Shown here piece after piece: positions 61,718 through 64,000 of a DNA stretch of 64,000 nucleotides. The stretch is from Chloroflexota bacterium (GTDB taxonomy: Bacteria; Chloroflexota; Anaerolineae; UBA4142; SHND01), in NCBI GenBank assembly GCA_004295045.1, contig SHND01000037.1, forward strand, positions 39,834 through 103,833, written 5' to 3'. A program made the position numbers and the translations under genes. The first letter of the stretch is position 1; each line of letters begins with the position of its first letter. A model generated the notes under the pieces. It was given only the letters and a program-made list of their open reading frames with translations, had not been told where the DNA came from and did no database searches.

Positions 61718-62311
61718 CTAAACTGAGGGTGTGGTTGTGGGCTCAACCGTCGGCGCTGAAGGTGTGATTGTGGGCTCAACCGTCGGCGCTGAAGGTGTGA
61801 TTGTGGGTTCAACCGTGGGCGCTGAGGGTGTTGTTGTGGGTTCAACCGTGGGCGCTGAAGGTGTTGTTGTGGGTTCAACCGTAGGCGCTGACGTTGTTGT
61901 TGTGGGCTTCACAGTTGGCACTGTGGACGTGCTTGTGGGTTTAACCGTCGGCACTGAGGGTGTCATTGTAGGTTTCACCGTGGGCGCTGAGGATGTTGTT
62001 GTGGGTTCAACAATGGGCTCTGATGGTGTTCTTATGGGTACAGCAATGGTAGCTGTGTGTGCAATTGTGGGCGTAGCAATGAAAAGTGTCGGTGCGCGAG
62101 TTGGTAGTGCAGCATTCGTAGCTGATGATGTATTGGCTGGCAGAGGGATAACAGTTGGCAAAGTCGTTGAAACCGGACTCGTTGTTGCAGGCACAAATGT
62201 TGGGTTGAGGTCACGTAGGTCCCGCAAAAAACCCGGGAATGCAAAGATACAAGCAAGAATGGTTGCAATAACAGCGATTAATCCAAGAGCTGCGACAACT
62301 CTTTGAGCCAT
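61718..62311 (-). CDS. Membrane-anchored Pro/Thr-rich repeat protein
   Basis: 197 residues. An N-terminal membrane helix (VVAALGLIAVIATILACIFA) is followed by a long low-complexity exterior of about nine 11-residue repeats of the form PSAPTVEPTIT, built from 33-bp DNA units at 61730-62050. It is probably a rigid, possibly O-glycosylated stalk with no globular domain; the repeat number is likely to vary between strains. The protein ends abruptly within the repeats, so the C-terminal domain may have been lost. The 191-residue frame on the opposite strand is a by-product of the repeats. Confidence 0.6.
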   Translation of the reverse strand: MAQRVVAALGLIAVIATILACIFAFPGFLRDLRDLNPTFVPATTSPVSTTLPTVIPLPANTSSATNAALPTRAPTLFIATPTIAHTATIAVPIRTPSEPIVEPTTTSSAPTVKPTMTPSVPTVKPTSTSTVPTVKPTTTTSAPTVEPTTTPSAPTVEPTTTPSAPTVEPTITPSAPTVEPTITPSAPTVEPTTTPSV

Positions 62312-62519
62312 TTTCCCTCCGATAGATAAGTTCGCGCAATCAAGCGCAAAAAAGGATACAGCAAAAAGTTATTCAAATCAAGGGTAAAAAGATACCGCGC
62401 GAGAGGAAATCCAAGCGCGCTTGCTCTACCCGAATGGGTTCATCACGGCGCAACCTCTATAGACAGGACAAATAAAACTCGCATGAGGGATTGCACTATA
62501 CCCGTTGCTCGAGCCGCGA

Positions 62520-62548
62520 TTGAGAATTATTCCGCATCCCTTTATAAT
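62520..62548 (+). promoter_or_regulatory. Promoter of the SIR2-TPR gene
   Basis: TTGAGA (62520-62525), 17-bp spacer, TATAAT (62543-62548), about 38 nt before the transcript reaches the ATG at 62593. Confidence 0.7.
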
Positions 62549-62592
62549 GTCATCCATAGTTGTAACCGATTTCAAATTCTAGAGGCAAGCTT

Positions 62593-64000
62593 ATGCGTAG
62601 AACGATTGATGAACTACTTGAATCTTTGCGCCACGCCCGCGAACGCAAGACGCGTATTTCTGTTCTCATCGGCGCGGGTTGTTCTGTCACCGCCGGCATT
62701 CCTCTCGCTTCGGGTTTTGTAAAGGAAATCGAAAAAGACTATCCCCACAAATACGCGCGCGCGGACAACAAAACCTATCCCGCGCTGATGGGAGAGCTCA
62801 CGCGCGGCGAACGGCGCGATCTGATTTTCAAATACATTGACGACGCCAAAATCAACTGGGCGCACATCGCGCTCGCGCAACTCGTTCAGGCGGGTGTAAT
62901 CGAACGCATCCTCACCGTGAACTTTGATCCGCTCGTCATTCGCGCGTGCGCGCTCATCGGAATCTATCCGGCGGTTTATGATTTTGGCGCGTCGCAGCGC
63001 TTTACACCGGGCGCCGTCGTTGACCCCTCCGTCTTTTATCTGCACGGACAGCGTTCGGGCTTTGTCACTCTGAACACGGATGAAGAAGTTAACCGTCACG
63101 CCGAGCTTTTGATGCCGGTTTTTCATGACGCGGGACGCGCGCGCCTGTGGCTCGTCGTCGGTTACAGCGGTGACAACGATCCGGTCTTCAAGCAGCTCGC
63201 CGCCATTCCCTTTTTTGAGCATGGACTCTTTTGGATTGGTTACAATGACGCCGAACCCTCCCAAGATGTTCGGGAACAACTCTTGGAGGCGGGCAAGGAC
63301 GCCTTTTACGTGAACGGTTTGGATGCCGACGAATTCTTTGTGCGAGTCGCTAAAGAACTCGGCTGTTTCCCGCCCGACATTGTCGCCAAACCATTCACCC
63401 ATCTGAACAAGACTTTGCAAAAGGTTGCGCCCTACCGCTTTTCCAAGCTGAGTGAACCGGTGGACATTCTGGAGCATGCCCGCAAGTACATCACTACCGC
63501 TTCCGAGCAGTTAGAGCCGGCGCAGGCGGACGGCTTGCAGGCATGGTCTGACCTCATCGGCGGCAATTTGGATTCCGTCATTGCGCTGCGCGGAAAATAT
63601 CCCGATAATCTTCATCCCGACCTCGCCGATGCCATTACCTGGGCGTACCTCGAGCAGGGAAATGAGCTCATGGATGAGGCAGCCACGAAAAGTGGCGCAG
63701 AAGCGGATGGGCTGCGCGGGCGCGCCGAAGAGAAATATGCGGAGGCGGTCAGCGTCAAAGCGGACGATGACGCGGCGTTCTACAATTGGGGCAATCTGTT
63801 AATGCAGTGGGCGCAAACGAAAAGTGGCGCAGAAGCGGATGTGCTGCGCGGGCGCGCCGAAGAAAAATTTGAGGAGGCGGTCCGCCTCAAGGAGGACTAC
63901 CACGCGGCGTTCACCAATTGGGGTTTGCTGTTAGCAGAGTGGGCGCAAACGAAAAGTGGCGCAGAGGCGGATGCGCTGCGCGGACGCGCCGAAGAAAAAT
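62593..64000 (+). CDS. SIR2-like protein with C-terminal TPR-type repeats (partial at right edge)
   Basis: At least 469 residues; the end is outside the window. The SIR2-like NAD-binding domain has VLIGAGCSVTAGIPLASGFV (GAGxSxxAGIP), the T/V-N-x-D motif in ILTVNFDPLV, the candidate catalytic His in FYLHGQRSG, and VVGYSGDNDPVF. A helical linker follows to about 350. Then near-identical 44-residue repeats begin (AQTKSGAEADVLRGRAEEKF, EEAVRLKEDYHAAFTNWGLL), period 132 bp from 63687. SIR2-TPR proteins are commonly tied to anti-phage defence by NAD depletion, which is inferred here, not shown. The repeats suggest a scaffold for oligomerisation or ligand sensing. Confidence 0.85.
   Translation, partial: MRRTIDELLESLRHARERKTRISVLIGAGCSVTAGIPLASGFVKEIEKDYPHKYARADNKTYPALMGELTRGERRDLIFKYIDDAKINWAHIALAQLVQAGVIERILTVNFDPLVIRACALIGIYPAVYDFGASQRFTPGAVVDPSVFYLHGQRSGFVTLNTDEEVNRHAELLMPVFHDAGRARLWLVVGYSGDNDPVFKQLAAIPFFEHGLFWIGYNDAEPSQDVREQLLEAGKDAFYVNGLDADEFFVRVAKELGCFPPDIVAKPFTHLNKTLQKVAPYRFSKLSEPVDILEHARKYITTASEQLEPAQADGLQAWSDLIGGNLDSVIALRGKYPDNLHPDLADAITWAYLEQGNELMDEAATKSGAEADGLRGRAEEKYAEAVSVKADDDAAFYNWGNLLMQWAQTKSGAEADVLRGRAEEKFEEAVRLKEDYHAAFTNWGLLLAEWAQTKSGAEADALRGRAEEK

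Noticed and set aside
61731..62306. 191-residue plus-strand frame rich in VGSTVGAEG repeats
   Set aside because: Opposite strand of the Pro/Thr-repeat protein. The minus-strand frame has a signal/membrane helix and plausible start; the plus-strand frame is only the repeats read backwards.

Overview
The window reads as a contiguous piece of a bacterial chromosome, most likely from a member of the Chloroflexota (Anaerolineae-like). That placement is inferred from the mix of genes: an MshC-like cysteine ligase, BpsA-type branched-polyamine synthases, a TgpA-like transglutaminase, kinase, phosphatase and TIR proteins carrying formylglycine-generating-enzyme-like (FGE) domains, and Pro/Thr-rich secreted linkers. 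It also rests on the GCG/CGCG-rich codon use and many TATAAT -10 boxes lying very close to start codons. No 16S rRNA is present, so the lineage is not proven.

Layout. 1-4.5 kb: a B12-binding mutase subunit (cut by the window edge), toxin-antitoxin debris, then clpX, clpP and trigger factor, all on the minus strand. 4.6-8.1 kb: an intact tRNA-Leu(UAG) followed by three truncated 76-bp tandem copies, tRNA-Val(GAC), then a T-box leader with aspartate kinase and aspartate-semialdehyde dehydrogenase. 8.3-15.7 kb: small unknown genes, thrS, an epimerase, a cupin, then infC-rpmI-rplT (infC apparently starts at ATA) and an rRNA methyltransferase. 15.7-21 kb: comEA, a Ca2+/H+ exchanger, a methyltransferase and a Ca2+-type P-ATPase, joined by 4-bp overlaps. 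21-25.6 kb (minus): a BpsA-like polyamine synthase, a BpsA-SpeD fusion and PolX. 25.9-28.9 kb: a type IIG (MmeI-like) restriction-modification enzyme carrying repeat insertions in its coding sequence. 29-37 kb: glcD-like oxidase, moxR and DUF58 genes, the MshC-like ligase, manC, hicB and dprA. 37-42 kb (minus): a secreted subtilase and the ffh-rpsP-khpA-rimM operon. 42-49.5 kb: an AbiEii-like orphan, a membrane protein, an archaeal-type ornithine cyclodeaminase family protein, tilS, a TIR-FGE protein and an RlmI-like methyltransferase. 49.5-59.3 kb: a TPR membrane protein, transglutaminase, asnS, tRNA-Trp, and a signalling cluster of FHA protein, Ser/Thr kinase-FGE and zinc-ribbon-PP2C. 59.5-64 kb: an S41 peptidase, a secreted protein, a Pro/Thr-repeat protein and a SIR2-TPR protein cut by the right edge.

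Most genes are housekeeping (proteolysis, translation, SRP, competence, aspartate-family amino acids). The unusual layer is repetitive DNA: a 72-bp terminal-inverted-repeat element found between genes and also read through inside the restriction enzyme gene; perfect palindromes inside coding sequence; and islands of short near-repeated words in intergenic gaps and inside tilS and rlmI. The strongest candidates for follow-up are the truncated tRNA-Leu array, the BpsA-SpeD fusion, the possible diversity-generating-retroelement target (TIR-FGE), the in-frame repeat insertions and the ATA start of infC.
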